A stretch of 64,000 bases of DNA, from assembly GCF_018882325.1 (NCBI RefSeq), contig NZ_JACVOQ010000004.1:186001-250000 (forward strand), given 5' to 3'. Both the position numbers and the translations under genes were made by a program. The notes under the pieces are model-generated. The model was not told the DNA's origin, did not search any database, and saw nothing but the letters and a program-made list of their open reading frames with translations. Source of the DNA: Polynucleobacter sp. 78F-HAINBA. Its GTDB lineage: Bacteria; Pseudomonadota; Gammaproteobacteria; Burkholderiales; Burkholderiaceae. Shown in pieces: positions 61,366 through 64,000 of this stretch (positions are counted from its first letter, which is position 1; every line of letters begins with the position of its first letter).

Positions 61366-62745
61366 ATGTCTAGAAATCCCTCTCTAATTTCTCATCTTCG
61401 AAATTCTTTGGCTCAAGAGCTTCACTCATGGATGAATTTAATTAGAACTGATTGGCACTGGTTATTGCTGCTATGCGTTGGCATAACCGCTTTAATTATT
61501 CTCAGCCGCCCTTTGCCGCCAAAGGATGTTTATTTCGCTGTTGGACAAGAAGGCTCAACATTTGAAATGCTTGGAAAAAAGTTTATTCCCTATTTTGAGG
61601 CTGAGGGTGTTCACCTTCACTTGGTTAATACCCAGGGCTCCGCAAAAAGTCTTGTCGATCTTGCGGATAAGGGAAACGCTGTTAATGCGGCACTCATGAT
61701 TGGCGGTGTAGCCGATAGCGGGGCCTATCCAGGATTGAGATCGCTTGGAAGCGTTGAATATGCTCCACTTTGGCTGTTTTATAGGGGGCCAGAATTTCAT
61801 GGACCAAAGCCATTTGCGTATTTTTCAACCAAACAAGTCTCGGTTGGCCCGAGTGGAAGTGCGGCCGAGATTATCTTGCGAAGGATATTGGCTTTAAGCG
61901 GAATTTCCATCGAGGGTCGACCTAATGTGCTCAAAATACCGAACAAAGATGCTATTTCAAGATTGCTGAGTAATGAGATTGATGGAGTGTTCATTATGGA
62001 TGGATTTAATAGCCCTAATATTCAGGAGCTATTACAACATCCTGACATCCATGTTCTCAATTTTAGTTATGCACCTGCCTATGTAAAAAAATTACCCTAC
62101 ATGAGTGTGGTGACTATTCCTAAGGGCTCTTTAGATCTAAACAAAGCCTACCCCGCTGAAGATATACAGATGTTAGCTTCAACAGTCACCCTCTTAATTC
62201 AGAAGGATATGCATCCTGCGGTACAGAGCATTTTCCTTTTAGCCGCGGAAAAAATTTCTAATGAACTAGACCAATTCTTTGCAAAGCCAGAATTTTTTCC
62301 AGCTTATGTAGATCATGCAGTTGCAATTAGTCCGATTGCTAAAAGATTTTATGAGGGCGGCAGGATGCCGATGTTGGAGCGACTACCAGTTTGGCTTTCA
62401 AGTTACATCGATCGCATGTGGCTTATATTACTAGGGCTATTAGCAGTAATTTATCCAATTTTTAGGTTGTTACCTAGCTATAGAAGCAAGCACTCGCTAA
62501 TGATTATTGAGGATGGCTATGATGAGATTCAAGAAATTGATCAATTATCTGCGAATACAAATAATCCAGATCTCCTTAGGAAGTTATTGATTAGGTTGGA
62601 GCAACTCGATAAAGACACCCGGGATGGGTGGGTATCCTCAGAGGAGAAGAATCGCCTATACACAATGAAGGGTGCACTTAATTTAGTGCGTAACCAAGTC
62701 TTATCAAAATTAGAGAAGAATGCTTCTAGCATTAATGAGAACTAA
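61366..62745 (+). CDS. Membrane-anchored TAXI-family solute-binding protein
   Basis: 459 aa from ATG 61,366. An N-terminal membrane helix (WHWLLLLCVGITALIILS, about 31-48) anchors a periplasmic TAXI-type binding domain (YFAVGQEGSTFEMLGK...NTQGSAKSLVDLADKGNAVNAALMIGG). A second helix near 347-366 (MWLILLGLLAVIYPIFRLL) leads to about 85 charged cytoplasmic residues. TRAP permease genes do not adjoin. Two helices plus a cytoplasmic tail suggest signalling or scaffold duty instead of classical transport. Confidence 0.8.
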   Translation: MSRNPSLISHLRNSLAQELHSWMNLIRTDWHWLLLLCVGITALIILSRPLPPKDVYFAVGQEGSTFEMLGKKFIPYFEAEGVHLHLVNTQGSAKSLVDLADKGNAVNAALMIGGVADSGAYPGLRSLGSVEYAPLWLFYRGPEFHGPKPFAYFSTKQVSVGPSGSAAEIILRRILALSGISIEGRPNVLKIPNKDAISRLLSNEIDGVFIMDGFNSPNIQELLQHPDIHVLNFSYAPAYVKKLPYMSVVTIPKGSLDLNKAYPAEDIQMLASTVTLLIQKDMHPAVQSIFLLAAEKISNELDQFFAKPEFFPAYVDHAVAISPIAKRFYEGGRMPMLERLPVWLSSYIDRMWLILLGLLAVIYPIFRLLPSYRSKHSLMIIEDGYDEIQEIDQLSANTNNPDLLRKLLIRLEQLDKDTRDGWVSSEEKNRLYTMKGALNLVRNQVLSKLEKNASSINEN

Positions 62746-62826
62746 TTCTTTGGGTCTTTAGGTGCCATATCCAATAAAACCTCGATAGATAGAGGATGGT
62801 TGATTATCCGTTCCATTTAGAACAAA

Positions 62827-62855
62827 AAAGTTAAGCGTCTGGTTAATAGACGCTT
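62827..62855 (-). terminator. Rho-independent terminator of the FixJ-like gene
   Basis: AAGCGTCT and AGACGCTT form an eight-base perfect stem with a seven-base loop (62,833-62,855). On the minus strand it is followed by AACTTTTTT. It lies 12 bases past the stop of the regulator gene. Confidence 0.8.
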
Positions 62856-62866
62856 GCTATGTAAAA

Positions 62867-63508
62867 TTATTGCTGATGAGAGATGGCTAGCTTTAATAAA
62901 CTTGCCGCTCTATTCACTCCGAGCTTATCCATGACATTGGCTCGATGTGCTTCAACTGTTTTGAGTGAAATATTTAAAGTCTCACCAACCTCTCTATTGG
63001 TGCACCCTGCAACAATGCACTCTAAAACTTCTCGTTCGCGTTTCGTTAGAGTTTTTAGTTTGGACTGCGCTGCTTGCACTTCTAAATTTTGCTTTTGCTC
63101 TAGATAAGCTTTTGACAACATATTCTCTACTAGACTACAAAGTTGATTTTCTTTAAACGGCTTTTCTAAAAAATCTACTGCGCCTTGTTTAATTGCTTGA
63201 ACAGCTAATTTCACTTCCCCATATCCAGTAACTATCGCAACAGGAAACAGGTGACCATCCTCACGAAGCCTATTTTGAAGTTCAATCCCCGACATGCCTG
63301 GCAGTCTCATGTCCAATAAGGCGCAAGCCACTGTTGCAGAATCGGTGCTGGCAAGTGCTTGTAAAAAACGCTCGGCATTTTCATGACAGCTCACCATAAA
63401 CCCATTTGATTCAAGTAACCAGGATAGCGAATCCCGCGTTGCCCCATCATCATCTACTATATAAACCACGCCAGATTTAACGGGTAATTGATTGGTATTT
63501 CTGAGCAT
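62867..63508 (-). CDS. FixJ/LuxR-type response regulator (orphan)
   Basis: 213 aa. Receiver domain with D19-D21 and phosphoacceptor D66 (ALLDMRLPG), Thr in VTGYG, Lys in FLEKPFKE. A LuxR helix-turn-helix follows (LTKREREVLECIVAG...LNISLKTVEAHRANVMDKLGV, about 150-196). No kinase gene is adjacent. It is convergent with the TAXI gene and divergent from the phasin gene, so it might control either. Confidence 0.9.
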   Translation of the reverse strand: MLRNTNQLPVKSGVVYIVDDDGATRDSLSWLLESNGFMVSCHENAERFLQALASTDSATVACALLDMRLPGMSGIELQNRLREDGHLFPVAIVTGYGEVKLAVQAIKQGAVDFLEKPFKENQLCSLVENMLSKAYLEQKQNLEVQAAQSKLKTLTKREREVLECIVAGCTNREVGETLNISLKTVEAHRANVMDKLGVNRAASLLKLAISHQQ

Positions 63509-63590
63509 GTTGCCTATCTAGGGTTCTAACAGTCATTTCATCATATGCAATTTATTAGCTGTGGATATTAGGTAATCACCCTAAATATGT

Positions 63591-63656
63591 TGCGTCGCAG
63601 CAAATAGGCCTTGTTTTGTCGCCAAAGTGCTCTTAAAATGGTGCATCGCAGCAAAA
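63591..63656 (+). promoter_or_regulatory. Phasin promoter flanked by two TGC..GCA repeats
   Basis: TTGTTT (63,611-63,616), 17 bases, TAAAAT (63,634-63,639) form a probable promoter. TGCGTCGCAGCAAAT (63,591-63,605) and TGCATCGCAGCAAAA (63,642-63,656) match at 13 of 15 bases. One lies just upstream of the -35, the other on the predicted start of transcription. TGC/GCA-rich motifs of this kind are bound by PhaR-type repressors of phasin genes. Confidence 0.6.
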
Positions 63657-63686
63657 TACAGCTATCTAACCAATAAAGGAAATGCC

Positions 63687-64000
63687 ATGTTTCAGAATCA
63701 ATTAAATGACCAGATTGCCCAAGCTCAAGCTAAGGCTCTAGAAAACGCTAAACATTTGGCTGAAGTGGCCGCCAAGAGCGCACAAGAATTGGCAGAAATT
63801 AATCAAGCTGCCGCTAAAGACGCAATGGTTGTAGCCCAAGAAGCTAGCGCCCAATTGTCCGCCATTAAAGATCCACAACAGTTCGCTAACTTAGGCCAGC
63901 AAGAAGCCGCTCAAGAAGTGGCTAAGTATGCTGCTGCTTATCAAGCCAAAGTAAGCAATGTTCTTCGCAACGCCAATAAAGAAGTAGCACAAGTGGTTGA
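63687..64000 (+). CDS. Phasin family protein (partial, runs off the window)
   Basis: At least 104 codons from ATG 63,687, after an AAAGGA ribosome-binding site seven bases upstream. The N-terminus MFQNQLNDQIAQAQAKALE and the long Ala/Gln/Lys-rich amphipathic helices without Cys or Trp are typical for phasins coating polyhydroxyalkanoate granules. The 3' end lies beyond position 64,000. Confidence 0.85.
   Translation, partial: MFQNQLNDQIAQAQAKALENAKHLAEVAAKSAQELAEINQAAAKDAMVVAQEASAQLSAIKDPQQFANLGQQEAAQEVAKYAAAYQAKVSNVLRNANKEVAQVV

Overview
The window looks like the replication-origin region of a betaproteobacterium of the Burkholderiaceae. Polynucleobacter is my best guess, from the moderate G+C by eye, compact genes, the atp–parAB–rsmG–mnmG and dnaA–rpmH–rnpA–yidD–yidC–mnmE blocks, and the DUF3717, DUF4390 and OsmC/YcaO proteins. 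No database search was possible, so the genus is an inference.

1–12.0 kb is accessory DNA. It holds a two-gene AAA-ATPase/RloB-like TOPRIM operon with a clear promoter and palindromic operator, a small autotransporter, a decayed integrase tail, and a three-gene operon encoding two very large tyrosine-recombinase-like proteins (about 1244 and 986 aa) and a 185-aa partner. It ends at 11,996 in a damaged 3' part of tRNA-Arg(CCG), read here as an attachment-site scar.

12.0–29.6 kb is core genome, mostly on the minus strand: a fatty acid desaturase, a small zinc-ribbon-like protein, a metallo-hydrolase, gcvH, priA, hemE, the complete atpIBEFHAGDC operon, parB, parA, rsmG and mnmG. Two parS sites lie in and just upstream of mnmG. 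29.9–34.5 kb is a complete branched-chain amino acid-type ABC transporter set. 34.6–40.6 kb holds DUF3717, SET protein, gyrB, dnaN and dnaA (minus strand).

The origin lies at about 38.9–40.8 kb. Clusters of DnaA boxes sit on both sides of dnaA. The dnaA–dnaN gap also has TAG/TAA triplet repeats next to a short GC-rich stretch and a DnaA box, as in the DnaA-trio unwinding element. Gene direction flips here: mostly minus to the left and plus to the right, as expected for leading-strand transcription away from oriC.

40.8–58.6 kb, mostly plus strand: rpmH, rnpA, yidD, yidC, mnmE, pckG, a stand-alone MnmC oxidase domain overlapping the tail of convergent topB, a minimal DprA, and a tight run def–fmt–htpX–rsmB–DUF4390–ntrY–ntrX. 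58.7–64 kb: an OsmC–YcaO fusion, a tRNA-Phe gene cut off after its anticodon loop, an orphan membrane-anchored TAXI-type binding protein, an orphan FixJ-like regulator, and the start of a phasin gene with paired TGC/GCA repeats around its promoter.
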